NCBI GenBank assembly: GCA_905250115.1 | Contig: CAJNOI010000002.1 | Location: 378,771-442,770 of the forward strand | Length of the DNA: 64,000 nt | DNA from: Adineta steineri | Taxonomy: Eukaryota > Rotifera > Eurotatoria > Adinetida > Adinetidae | Reading direction: 5' to 3' | Part shown: in pieces, positions 42,601 through 54,722 of the stretch | Layout of the letters: the number at the start of each line of letters is the position of its first letter | Numbering within the stretch: position 1 is the stretch's first letter | Position numbers and translations under genes: made by a program | The notes under the pieces: model-generated | What the model was told of the DNA's origin: nothing | Seen by the model: only the letters and a program-made list of their open reading frames with translations | The model's database searches: none

Positions 42601-45302
42601 TTTATCAAAAATGTTACCTGAATTGCCAATTATAGCATCTGTTGGACCACCACCTATTTTACAGGTTAAATTGACTTTTATTTTTACGCTCTACTTGACA
42701 TAAATGAATGTCACATCGGTTTCTATAGTATAATCCAGAATCGAAACATAAAAATGATTTATATGAAACACTTGAAGAAAAGACTGAAGCTGAATTTCGT
42801 GAGTTAGGTATTCATATCTATGGACATGTTCCATGTGAATTTTGTGGTCATGAACTACTTGAATGGCCAACAATTGTTGAACAAGAAAAATCTCCACCAA
42901 AAGAAGTATTAATATATATCTATCTATTTATCTGTGAAATATCTATTTTATTCTAATTCTAGCTATTTTGTTGTACTGAATATCGTGACTTTGTTGAAGC
43001 TGTACTTGAAATGCAAAAAGAAGAAAATCAAAAACTTGATTCTATACCAATTGATATACAACCACATGCTAAAGTTCGTAGTCGACGAGCTCGTCTATTA
43101 GCTGAAGAACGAGCTAAAGCAAGGTTTGTAATAAAAAAACTGAGAAGAGTTTCAATCCTATTATTATATATAAATATATTAGACTTTGGGAACGTCATGA
43201 GGCTGAACAAAAACGACTTGAAGAACAAGTACAAGAATTATCAAATGCTTCACATTCTAAATCTACTGGTATGTATATGTAAACAACTCAAATACTCTCT
43301 TTTTCTTTTCTTTCTCCCTTATCAATTAAATTCCAACAAAATCAACTACAAAATACTGACTATAGTTAGTTACATGATAAAATGGCGCAACAGAATTTTG
43401 CTCAAATATCTTCCGTGATATTTATCCAAATATTTTTTTTGTCTATCCTCATACATATTTAATATACATATCTTAACTTGTGCAGGGCGTCATGCACAGG
43501 GTAATGCAGGACGAAAACATCATGGAAGACATAATCCAAATGATGCAACTGGCAATGCAGTTGAAAGTATTTTGAAAATAATAATAATAATAATATTAAT
43601 AACAATAATATGTAGAGCTTTTTCTATCGCATGTGTACAAAGCTTATATGTAGCTCTCTTTTTTCTCTTGCTCAATCAATGAATTCATTTTTCCGAGATA
43701 TATGTTTAATCGACATAGTCGGAAAGATATCAAGGATTCTATTGTTTTATATATATATATATGTGTATAGGATATTTACAAGAATTAAATTTATATCGTG
43801 TTGTAATACCAATTTCTAACAACTCACAATTGCCGAGTACCACATCGGACTCGGCTAGTAAGTGTGCTTGTTATACTAATATTCTTACTATTAATAATCA
43901 ATCTGTGTGTTTAAATGGTTTAATGTAATTCTTACTAATATTCATTGTATTGTTGTCTATGATATCAAAACAGAAGAGAAAATTTTCTATTTATTTCTAT
44001 ATAGTGGCAGCACGAATGAAAACATTTACATATCAATTATCGAATTTAAAATATGTTGAAGAAGGTTACACATTAAGAGGACCAGTCGATTTTGAAATAA
44101 GTTCAGATGAAGAATCTGATAATGAAGAACATATACTCATACCAAGAGATATTTCGTCTACGGAAATAAAAGTAATTAAAAGACAATTGAAATTCTAATT
44201 CCTATCATATATATTTTATTAATGAATAGAAACATGAAAAACCATTAGTTCAACGATTTTATAAAGATGGAACTACAGCAGCTATTCTTTTTCCAACTGG
44301 AACAGGTTCTATTTAGTAAGTTGTATTTCGTTAAAATTTTCAGAAAAAAGTAACCTTCATTATCTTCTAGTTATCCATCGGGTAATTTAGCTATAAGTAT
44401 CTCAGAAGTTGCTCGTGCTATGCTTTTATATACTGCCTTTACTGATGAATCAAAAACTGCAGCAAAACAAATTGCACAATTTGATCCATTTGGAAATGGT
44501 TATTGTAATTTTTTAAATGGAACATTAAGGTATGAAATATACGTATTATTGTTTCTTCTTTTTTCCATAAACATATCATGTATTATTTATAGATTACATT
44601 TGACAGCACTCGAAGGTTTAGAATTAAATTTTGATGGAACACGTCGACGTCGTTGGAATTGGTGGGCAAAAGTAAATACAACTGGTGACCCACATGTACA
44701 TGCACCACCATGTCAACCAGTACTATTTCATTTAAATGATGAAATTGTAATTAAAGTTTGTTCACAAGAAAAAACTTATATGAAATTTTCTAGTGAACTT
44801 GTTGAACTTAAATTTAAAGTTGGTTCGAGATTAAAAGTAAAACTATATGAATTCATAGAATATTGACATTAATTTTATAAATCTTCTTTTTTTTTGTTTC
44901 ATTGTAGGTTAATAATGTGAATAATTTACCAACAACACAAAAAAGTGATATATATGATAGTTATTTAAAAAAGAAAAGTACTATTGTAACGTAAGTTTAT
45001 AGAATTTCTTTCTTTTATCGTGAATGATATCATTTCTCAATTTTTATAGACGTTTATTAAAAAGTATTCAATCAGAAGCTCAACAATATATTAAAAGTCA
45101 AGAACCAACACGATCTTCTCTAGAGCCTTTACGTAGCACACAAGATCCATTACGAGCGTCTCAAAAAACAGCAGTAGTTAATCTTTCGCAACAAAATCGT
45201 ACGAAAAATCCTGTAAAAGAAAGTTTATTTCCACCTATACGACAAAATGAAGAAAAAGTTCAAAATAATCGTAAAATTTATCGTAGTGTTATTGTAACAT
45301 AA
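39657..45302 (+). CDS. ERICH6/FAM194-like protein
   Basis: Sixteen exons: 39657-39765, 42036-42101, 42168-42413, 42471-42532, 42587-42664, 42729-42905, 42963-43123, 43183-43268, 43486-43566, 43771-43857, 44005-44171, 44230-44315, 44371-44529, 44593-44836, 44908-44990 and 45050-45302 (714 residues). The N-terminal third is acidic and disordered. A Cys cluster follows (VPCEFCGHELLEWP, then LFCCTEYRDF), which may bind a metal. The C-terminal FAM194-type domain shows KDGTTAAILFPTGTGS, YYPSGNLAISIS and GYCNFLNGTLRLHLT. Human ERICH6 has the same order and a similar length; it is a testis/cilia-enriched protein of unknown biochemistry. Intron 1 is 2270 bp and contains a gene on the opposite strand. 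The first exon was assigned by phase, an acceptor-like TTCTTAG before the ATG, and acidic composition; it is less sure than the rest. Confidence 0.75.
39766..40935. other. Left part of ERICH6-like intron 1
   Basis: About 1.2 kb of AT-rich sequence between exon 1 and the end of the nested minus-strand gene. No coding frame. Confidence 0.5.
40936..41607 (-). CDS. Proline-rich protein nested antisense in the ERICH6-like intron 1
   Basis: Minus exons 41607-41461 and 41403-40936 give 204 residues; an in-frame Met at 41643 would add 12. The N-terminus MGHYGKHIIDPETGLCEICD holds one CxxC pair, then a Gln/Asn-rich linker. The second exon is rich in Pro, Tyr, Met and Arg (YTPPPPASDMWYGGPRRK, MHPMPMDPYFQPSRMYPAE, VTYMAPPPFKEPQVFHI). 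If the short start is used, Met-Gly could be myristoylated. No family recognised. The frame, the spliced junction and the biased but coherent composition argue for a real gene. Confidence 0.6.
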
Positions 45303-45542
45303 ACCGTGAATATGTTGTCCTTGCCGGTCTACTACTGATAAAATAACTTTCACTTGCGTGTAGGTATGATGTATGTCTTTATCTTTTTACATACCTCTCT
45401 CTCTCTCTATTCTTTTTTTGTGTTCTTTCTCTTATTCTCTTATTCTCTTTTAAATAAACCGAAGATATTTAATCTCATACACAAATAATTTCTATTCAAC
45501 ATTTTACATTTACATCTATTTCATACAACCTCAAACGAATCA
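45303..45542. other. Short intergenic stretch
   Basis: 240 bp holding the ERICH6-like 3' end (AATAAA near 45454) and the promoter of the next gene; CT-rich tracts around 45400-45445. Confidence 0.5.
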
Positions 45543-45921
45543 ATGCGATTACTTTGGATTTATAGTCTTGCCTTGGTATTCATCCTTGCCTTAGTTCTTC
45601 GTAAGAAATTTTTTTATAATAAAAATTATATAGAACTACTCTATTTATTATATAGAGGATGTTAATGGTGATGTATTGAATCACAAAGCTGGTGAACCCA
45701 AGGATTTAGCGCATCGTGGTGCTTTACCAGGTGCTCGAGGTGATCATAAATCACCTCATGGTAGTGCTAGTCGAAGTAGTTCACGTGGATCAGGTAAACA
45801 TGGTGGCAAAGGAGCTCATCATGATGGTAAACATAAAGGTAAAAAAGATCACAAAGATAAAAAAAACAAACATCATGATGGCAAGAAACAACATGCTGGT
45901 GGCAAGAAACCTCATCATTAA
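45543..45921 (+). CDS. Secreted His/Lys/Gly-rich peptide
   Basis: Exons 45543-45600 and 45656-45921 give 107 residues. Residues 1-19 (MRLLWIYSLALVFILALVL) are a clean signal peptide that fills exon 1. The mature part, about 88 residues, carries 14 His and 17 Lys with many Gly and Ser and almost no hydrophobic residues; from about residue 60 it becomes repeat-like (KHGGKGAHHDGKHKGKKDHK). Such sequences bind metals or polyanions and are seen in mucus, shell/cuticle and antimicrobial proteins, but I know no orthologue. The intron is 55 bp. A low-complexity secreted peptide is the limit of what can be claimed. Confidence 0.65.
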
Positions 45922-46009
45922 TTTTATTCATTTTTTCTTTTTCATATGAACAATTTAAAATGAAAAAAAAACACACACACTTTTTTCTGATGTTTTTTAT
46001 TCTAAACTT

Positions 46010-47151
46010 TTAAATTGAAATACAATCACCATAACTATCTTCATAATAACCATTTAAACATTTACAACGTGAAAATGTATTACTAACTCGTTGACATGTA
46101 GAACGTTCAGTTGCACAATGATAATAACCTTTATTACAACATAATGGAGCATTATGTACCATCAATGGTTCTGAACCTAATCGCATATCACCACAATATG
46201 CAATTATATCTAATTTATAATATTGTCTAAAAATAGATTGTTTTCATATTGAGTACAAAGAAAAACGAAAAAAAAATCTTACGTTGTTTTTGTAATCAAA
46301 TGAAAATTTTTATTTACAAATTGTTCTTTTGTACGATTAGCCCATCCATATAACATTAAAGTTTTAACAATTGTTTTAAACCAATCAATTTTACATGATT
46401 GACATGTTATATTTTCTGAATAAAGACTTACATCAGTTAATTGATAACCATTTAAATGAAATAATTCTCGTGGAAATGTATCTATTGTACGACTACCAAA
46501 ATGAATAATTTGTATATGTGTTAAACTATTTAAAATTTCGATATAATTCAATGGAAAATAATTTATACTAGTAAATATATGTAAATAACGTAAACTAATT
46601 AAATTTTCAATTGATGGATAAGCAAGAAGTGAATGCATATCATCAAGAATTAATTCGGTTAAATTCGATAGAGTTTCTAATGATGTTGGTAAACGTGCTA
46701 TATTAACATGAACAAGACGAATTGTTTGTAATTGTGATGCATTAAGAAATATATCATCAGGTAAATTTGGTGATGTAAATTGTGTATGACTTATGGAAAG
46801 AACTCGTAATGTACGACAAGAAAATGCTCGTGAACCTATTGAACGAATATGTGATGAGTCAATTAATAAACCTAATAAATGTTGTTTTTGATGATAACCA
46901 CATATTTCTTTATGAATATGAAGATTTGGACTTGCAGTTATTTTTAATGGTAATTTCTTATCTGCAATAGGTTTAGTTTGTAATAGATCATATGAAAGTG
47001 TTTGAAGATTTATGCAATGATAAGTTAATGAATAACCATAACTTCTTTTATATCGATCATAATCAATACTACAGTTTTCACTGGATTTTATTGGCTTGAT
47101 AAATATAATTAATAGACAAAAATGAATAAAAATCGACCATTGAAAGAACAT
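46010..47151 (-). CDS. Secreted leucine-rich-repeat protein with Cys-rich C-terminus
   Basis: Minus exons 47151-46283 and 46226-46010 give 361 residues. A signal peptide (MFFQWSIFIHFCLLIIFIKP) is followed by a Cys-bearing cap and about five irregular LRRs (CRTLRVLSISHTQF, QLQTIRLVHVNIARLP, NLTELILDDMHSLLAYP, LRYLHIFTSINYFP). After an LRRCT-like part (CQSCKIDWFKTIVKTL) the last exon is Cys-rich with a partial EGF pattern (CKCLNGYYEDSYGDC). No transmembrane segment or GPI signal is seen, so secretion into the extracellular space is likely. Family member unknown. It is convergent with the His/Lys-rich peptide gene, only 88 bp apart. Confidence 0.75.
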
Positions 47152-47849
47152 TTTGTATGATTATGAATGTATGCGATATTTCAACGTTTTTTATTTCTTT
47201 TTTTTTTTTGGATAAAAGATCATTCAAATGTGTTCGATTAGGTCATTGATTATGATAAAATGTATTAACAATCAAGTTACAGTAGTTTAAATGGGATATT
47301 TAAAGTTCATTTATACAATTTAGTTATATTTTTTTTGTTTACTGTCTGAGTTTTTTTTGCTTTATCAAATAAAGATTGATTTATTTTTAGTGAAGTTTAT
47401 CTTTGATATACTTAAATAATCACAAGGTGATTAGTATGGTTGAAAAGAACAGATTATGTTACCTACAAGAGTTTAACACTTGAGATAAATTTTGTGTGGT
47501 TTTTTAATCAAAAAAAAACGAAGGTGTACAGAACGATTGAGATAAAGAGAAAGATGAGAAGTATCAAAAGTCGTACACATACAGATTGTGAGACAAAAAA
47601 AGAAAGTAGAGTAACGACAGACGTTTTTGTGGTTATCGTAAGTCAATGATCTGATTTAATAAATATTAAAAGTAATGATCAATTTTTGGAATGTGTATAA
47701 ATATTTATTTGTTAATATAATCAATAGAAATAATAATCGCTTATAACAAAAGAAAAAAAAAAGAAGCAGATAAATAAATATACATAAGTTAATAAAATAG
47801 ATATAAAGAATTTGGTTTTGTATTTTTCGTATTTAAGTTTTTTTGAATA
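47152..47849. other. Intergenic, about 0.7 kb
   Basis: 5' flank of the LRR gene and 3' flank of EXOC3. A 69-codon + frame at 47440-47649 is Lys/Thr-rich without protein-like features and was not called. Confidence 0.5.
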
Positions 47850-50800
47850 TCAATTTGGTTGATTAATAATTTCCATAATTTCAAATAAAATTCCTTGATT
47901 AACACGTGGCATATTTGCAATGGCAGCATCAGCTTTATCTTTCGCTTCTTGTTTTGTTAAATCTCCACGTAATAATAAAATTTGTATAACTTGATCCATA
48001 TTTAAACTTGGATATTTTTTAGCTAATGTTGCGATTTCAAGTACAATTGAATCTAAATCTGTTTGTTCAAGTACATCAGCTATATTACTTAATATATTAA
48101 AATGATATTCAGTAGCATTTTCAGCTGATGTACCATCCCATGATTGAAATTCTTTATCAAGTGTTGCTGCTTCTGATCGTAATTGTTCAGCACATTTACG
48201 TCGTTCTTCTGGTCTTTCAAATTTCATCGGTGTATTACGTGAAAATAAATTTCGTAAATAATGAGCTAATATACGTTTATGCCATGAATAGAAAAGATAT
48301 GCTAATAAAGGTTTTTTCAAATGTGTTAATTCTGAACTCCAATAATCACGTGTTGTTTCAATAATTGTTCCACAACATGGTTTAGCTTGTGGACCAAACC
48401 ATTCACGTGTAAAAAGAACTTTAATATATTTACTTGTATCTATTTCAATTTCTTGTAAAATAATATCAACACATTGTTCAGCTGTACGTTCAAATTTTTT
48501 TCCCATACCTTCATAACGATCAAGTTGTTGTTGTGAAGAACGTGATAAATCATCAAGATCATCACGATCATATTTTTTACGTACAATAAGCATAAAATTT
48601 GGTATAGATTCACAATTATTTGCATTAGCTACCATTTGTTTTGTAAAACATTCTTTAAACGCTTGTCGATCAGAAAAATAACGTTTAGCATAATTGTTTA
48701 TTTCTGCGACATATAAATCACGAAATTCATTGATTTTTTGTAATATCATACCAAGAATTAATTGACATGTTTCATCGGACATTTGCTTAGCCATGTCAAG
48801 TGTTTCAATGATCATATTTATTAACATACGTGGCATTGTTGTAGCATAATAATGTTCAGACGTTAATTCAACTTCTTTTAAAGCATACCAATCCTAAACA
48901 ATTACATAACTTTTTTGAATTATCATATCAAATCATAGTAGATAGATTTACTAATAATACAGAGAATTGATTCAAAAAAATGAAGAAAATAACTATAACT
49001 ATGTTGAAAGTGTCATACAAAAAGATATAGTAATAGATTAGAATTTTCTCATAATCTAGATTTTATCTGCACTAGTTTATAATATGTGATCCAATCCCAA
49101 GAGTAACTATAAACAATTATATATCGTTTTCTTTATTTAGCCGTTCTACGAAGTACATCTCGATGTTCTCTCAATAGTCACATTTTCATGATACATAGAT
49201 CATGTAAATAATTCAATCGAATTCAAATAAAAATAAAATCATACTTTAACTTCTGATGTAACGATATTTGGTATCCATTCAGTAAATTTTTGTTTTCTTT
49301 CATTAATAAAAACATCGGTTACAGCTGCAAGAATATCTTTTTCAAGTAATGGAGATAATTGACTAATATCTAATTTTAATTCAGGTTTTCCTAAACATTC
49401 AGCACCTCTGAATAAAAAGTTTTGAATAAAATCAATATATATATTCATTTCTGTAAAATTCTTACTGATAATCTCGAACGAATGTAACAATTGTATAAAC
49501 TTCAGCTGTTGTTAATGTATCACCTTCAGTACGTCGTTTTGGATCACATATTTCAGTTAAATGTTCTTTAAGACAATTATGATAATAATCCAGAAATCGA
49601 TTAACAATATCATATTGTTTTGGAAAACAACGAAGACATGTTTTCTAGGAAAGAAAAAATATTTCTTTTTTTCTTCAAAATAAATTTAACAAAATTTTAC
49701 TGTAATAATGGTAAAATCTTGTAAAATAATTATTCGACACATTTCTAAATGACGTGTTAACCAATATTTATGTTCTTCTCTTGTTTCTAATTGATTTCCT
49801 TCAATACTAAATAAAACAAATAAATAAGAAAATATAAGAATATTTATTTTACCGATCTTTAACACTTTTTCTTAATAATTCAAAACAAAGTTTTTTCCAT
49901 TGTCTTGGTCGATCAGGTGGACTAAAACCACTTAACTCTTTTTTTTCCATCCAAAATCGATCAACTCTAAAAAATTCGATATGTACATATATTCGAAAAT
50001 CAGATTTTTGTTTCTTTTTACTGTTCTTCTCGTTCAATAAGTCGTAAAGCTGTAACTAATTTTTCTGGTGCACTTATTGCACAATCATACCAACGAGATA
50101 TACGAAATGTAATTAATTGTTTAAGATGTGCAACAAGTCTTTCATAATCAGCAAAATAATTTGTAACTAATTGTATATCATCAGGTTGAGAATCTTTCTC
50201 TTGTACTTTATGTAATTCAAATAAAAGATAATTACGCGAATTTTCAATTTCCATTATAAGTTGATGAGCTTGTAAAAGTTTTTCTTGTCCCATTAAATCA
50301 TCGGCTTTTTTAACATTTTCAGGTGTTTTTATTATATAATCAAGATTAGCTTGTGCAAGAGAAAGTTGTCTAGAAACGAAAAGAAAAATGTTTTTAAAAA
50401 TTAATAAAAATTTAATTTAATACCTATATGTATTAGCTTCATGACGTAAATCTTCTAGTTTTGATTGTAATGGAGCAATTTTTTGTAATTTTTCATCTGT
50501 TTCACGCATTGTTCGTTCTACTGTTTTCATATTATCAAGAGATATTTGTAATTGAGCAATACCAGTCTTAATACTCTCTAATTGTGATTGAACGGCTGTA
50601 CGTAATTGTTCATCAAGAACACGCTAGAAATAAACTAATAAATATATTTAATAATATGATTAAGAGATGAATACTTTTCGTTGAGCAGCAGCAGTACGTA
50701 ATTGATCGAGTTTTTCAAGATTTTCAGGTTTTTCTAATTTAGCTTGAATAATTCGTAGTGCATTAGTTTCAGCTTCACGACGCATATCATCCAGTTGATT

Positions 50801-50851
50801 ACTTTCGGCACTTTGCGTCGTTGGTGATGTAACACCAACAAGTAAATCCAT
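47850..50851 (-). CDS. EXOC3: Exocyst complex component 3 (Sec6)
   Basis: Core subunit of the exocyst, which tethers secretory vesicles to the plasma membrane. Minus exons 50851-50675, 50623-50424, 50369-50022, 49966-49853, 49806-49701, 49644-49466, 49407-49245 and 48893-47850 give 776 residues (human 745). Recognisable points are KLDQLR, AVQSQLESIKTGIAQL, LLQAHQLIMEIENSR, ALRLIEREEQVDRFW, GFSPPDRPRQWK, RIEGNQLETREEHKYWL, the LSPLLEKDILA segment and the C-terminal RSPEER-like KFERPEERRKCAEQLR. The protein is all-helical, as known for Sec6. The acceptor-like GCAG 15 bp before the ATG may be the trans-splice site. The last intron (48894-49244, 351 bp) is longer than the others. Confidence 0.93.
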
Positions 50852-51646
50852 ATTTATATGTTAAATCTGCAACGAAATTATTTTGGAGAACAATTAATTA
50901 TAATAAAGAATTATGAGATAAGAGGAAGAAAGTGACGAAGAAACGTTACTGATTAAAAGCAATGAATAAATGATTTTATTTGAAAAAAGACAGTTTTTTT
51001 GATTTCGTATATTAGATATTTTATTAAATGTATTTAATTAGGAAAAAAATAGATGAACCATAAAATTTATTAATTTATACTTTAGTTGATTGACCTATTG
51101 ATAATTATCTTGAATTGTAATTCTATTAAACAGAAACTTTTTTTAATTAACGGTAATTTATGTATTTAAATAGAAGAAATCATCAATCCCATGTTCGGTT
51201 GGATCAACGGTAGAATGAATCATCTAAATATTGTGAATGGGTGGATAATTCATCGAATGAAATATTCTTCCAGTAACCTCCGAGATTGGTCGAATAATGT
51301 TGGTTGAGACATCTGTCCATATGCTGACACCCCCTTTCCTCGCATTTCGTAGGAAGGAGAACAAAAATAGAATAGAGTACACCTTGCCATATGAGCGCTC
51401 GATAAAAAAATAAAGAGTGGGTCAACTGGGTACTTGTACTTCAGGATTATCCTCAATTAAATTGTAAAATAGATTTTTTTGTAGATTAAACAGTTGCATT
51501 TATTCCATAAATATTAGTAAACAAAATCAATTGTATGTATAATCTATACTAATAAACTAAATAAAAATATTAAAATTATACATTCGAAAGATATGTATCT
51601 ATTCCTATCATATTTTATTGAATGTGTAACCAATTCTTATTAAGTC
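50852..51646. other. Divergent intergenic region with a G+C-richer block
   Basis: Between EXOC3 (-) and eEF2K (+). The block 51181-51456 has higher G+C and two overlapping minus-strand frames of about 70 codons; neither matches a known protein. It could be a promoter island, a non-coding RNA or a decayed gene. Confidence 0.4.
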
Positions 51647-54600
51647 ATGACTCAAAAAATACTCTGTGCAGCACCGATTTTAAATATACCAATTTCTATT
51701 CTTGAAAATGACATTAATCATCGTAATGATAAAAAACAACATCGTCATTTAAAAGAAACAAAAGATAATAATCAAGATGATGAGCTTATTTTCGGAGCAT
51801 TGGATGATGAAGATTCTTCGAAAAATGAAAAATCACCATCAACTGACGGAGGTATTCACCTTCATTCATCTATTGAACGAACACAAAAAAAACGTGAACG
51901 TGCACATTCATCAATAAGTACAGTTGATGATGATTGGGAAAATATGTTACCTATTACTGAAGGTGATGGTCGAGTAACTTCTAATAATTCTCTTCAATCA
52001 ATCAATGAAAAAAGTTCAAAAGAACAAATTATTGGTATGTCTAATTTTCGTGCTAAACATCGTTTACGTCGTCGTTCAAAAACGAATAGTCTTGTTCGTT
52101 GGAAAGAAGCAGTAAAAAAAGTTGTACAACTTAAAGATCCTTGGTAAGTTATCATATACTTTTTCTTTAATAAAAATAATTTTCGTTAATATAATTAGGC
52201 TTGATTTTATGGTTGATCAATATCCAGAAGAACATGTAACACGTCATGAATTTGATCCCATTAAACGTACATGGCATATGAGTCAAATTATAATTAAAAT
52301 AGAATCAAAAGCATTTGCACATGGAAGTATGAGAGAATGTTTTCGATTGTAAGTTTAATATGTTTCCTATTAGTTTCATTACAAAATAAGATTGTTTTAA
52401 TATTTAGAAAAAAACTTTCGATTTTTTCCACGCATCAAGATTGGGATCATTCAAGTAATTATATTTCTAAACGATATATTGAAAATGTACCAATAGCAAG
52501 ATATTTCGATGATGTTATGATGCAAATGACAACAAAATTATGGGCAACACATTATAATGAACATAATCCACCGAAAAAAGTATTATTCATAATTTTTATT
52601 AATAAGAATTCATTTTATATATTCTTTTCTCTTCTAAAGGTTGATATTGTTCAAATGAGTGTGTTAGAATTTAAAGATCGTGTTGGTCAACCATATTATC
52701 ATCTAGAACGATTTATTGTAAAATAATTAAATTACAAAAAATCATCTATTTATATTATATATTATAGGATGGCGACTATATAAAATATAATTCTAATAGT
52801 GGCTTTGTTTGTGATGATGCATTACGCCATACACCACAGGTTTTACTGAAATATTTCAATAAAACTTACAGAAATCTTTCATGTATTTAAAGGCATTTAG
52901 TCATTTTACATTTGAAGCATCATGTCATGAACAGATTGTTGTTGATATTCAAGGTGTTGGTGATTTATATACTGATCCACAAATCCATACAAGTCTTGGT
53001 TTTGAATATGGCGGTTCGAAAATTTCAATCTCGTTTTATTTTTACTAATTAAATTCAATTGTTTTATTCATTTCTCTAGAAGGTAATCTTGGTATTCGTG
53101 GTATGGCATTATTTTTTTCTACTCATGAATGTAATCCAATATGTTCTCGTCTCAATTTAACACCATTTGATTTGACAGATAGTGAACGTGAACATATATT
53201 ACAACAACATTCCTTAAGTCCATCATATAATTTGAATTTATGTGCACAAACAACATGTCGTGGTTCTGAAGAACCATTAAATGGTCTTTCAAAATTTGGT
53301 TCATTACTTCGAAAATTACGTTCTCAATCATCAATATCAGAAGATGAATCCGATGGTTATGTTTCGGAAGCATCATCATTAACAGCTGCTACTGCTCAAT
53401 TATTAGATCATAATTTATCATTACCAAAACATGGGCAATATATGACAACATTTAGTGAAGAAAATATTCCATTAGCATCAACAACTACGAAATTAAAAAT
53501 GCCAATATTATCAACATCAATTAATATGATGCCAACTTCATCACCAGTAAGTTTTTTTGTTTAATTTGCATGACGATGGTTTTTATTTTGTTTGCTGTGT
53601 AAAAGAATTATTATGCACGTTCACATTCCGTAAGTAATCGCTGAATATAGGAGAAATTAAGATTTTTGTTTTATAATTTTAAAGGAATTAATTTTTAATA
53701 TCGAAGATATTTACAATGCTCAAACACCAAATAATTATGCAAACAATCATCGCCCTTCATCGGTTATGCTTGAAAAAGCTCACCTGGGTAAATTTCATGA
53801 AATGTCTGCTTGCTATGAAAAATATGAAAGTATACTTGGACAGGTATGATACTATTTTTAGTTCAATTATTTCAAGTGTAATTTTTCTAATTTAGATTCA
53901 TCTTGAAATGTGTAAATATTATCAAGTTGGTCGATTTAGTGAATTAGGTTCTGAAGAATTTGATGAAGCATCTGCATTTTTTCATTTGGAATTATCAGCT
54001 GAATTATGTGTTAAAGAAGGTATTTTTGCATTAGCAAAAATTTATCTAGATTTCCCAAGAGATCTTCTATCGCATTATTGTCCATCGGTAAAATATTTAA
54101 TATTAAAAACATATTTTGTATACGAATTACCTTTTGTTTTCTAGGATTCAACTAATCTGTTTCAAAAAGGTTTAGACATGATGATTCGTGCTAGTGAATA
54201 TCAAGAAACAGAAGCAAATCTTCATTTAGCACAACTCTATGATAAGGGTGTCAATGGATCATTGTTCGTAATTTTTAATTGCATTATTAAATTTTATTTT
54301 ATTGATTTTAGAGAACCAGATTGGAAAAAAGCAGCTGAATCTTATGAAAAATATATTCATATACGTGAAAAGGAATTAAATAATATTGATGAAGATAGTG
54401 GAATTAATGAATCAAATCAAATTAAATCAGTGAATAATGGAGTACCATTTCATGATCAATATGATATTGTTGCTCAATTAGCAACTCTCTATAAAACAGG
54501 GGGAAATAATTTGTTGTGTAATTATCAAAAATCAGGTAAATATTGTTTATTTAAACTATTAAAATATCTATTTATTTATTTTTACAATTAAAAGGTGATT

Positions 54601-54722
54601 TATTTAATAAAGCAGCAGAAATGGCCACGACAGCAATGAAAGGACGCCTTGCTAATAAGTATTATAGCGCAGCAGAAGAAGCCTATGCATTAGAACCCGA
54701 TGAAGAAAACGAGAACAGTTAA
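51647..54722 (+). CDS. EEF2K: Eukaryotic elongation factor 2 kinase (alpha-kinase)
   Basis: Calmodulin-dependent kinase that phosphorylates eEF2 and slows translation elongation under energy or calcium stress. Thirteen exons: 51647-52143, 52199-52348, 52408-52579, 52640-52717, 52768-52839, 52893-53013, 53080-53546, 53606-53629, 53685-53843, 53896-54087, 54145-54263, 54312-54535 and 54595-54722 (800 residues; human 725). In order: acidic N-terminus; a basic/aromatic calmodulin-binding segment (SLVRWKEAVKKVVQLKDPW, about 147-165); the alpha-kinase domain (about 175-375) with FAHGSMRECFRL, YIKYNSNSGFV, IVVDIQGVGDLYTDPQ and GNLGIRGMALFF; a Ser-rich regulatory linker; and C-terminal Sel1-like helical repeats ending AMKGRLANKYYSAAEEAY. 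All core catalytic segments are intact. Exon 8 is only 24 nt. Confidence 0.95.
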
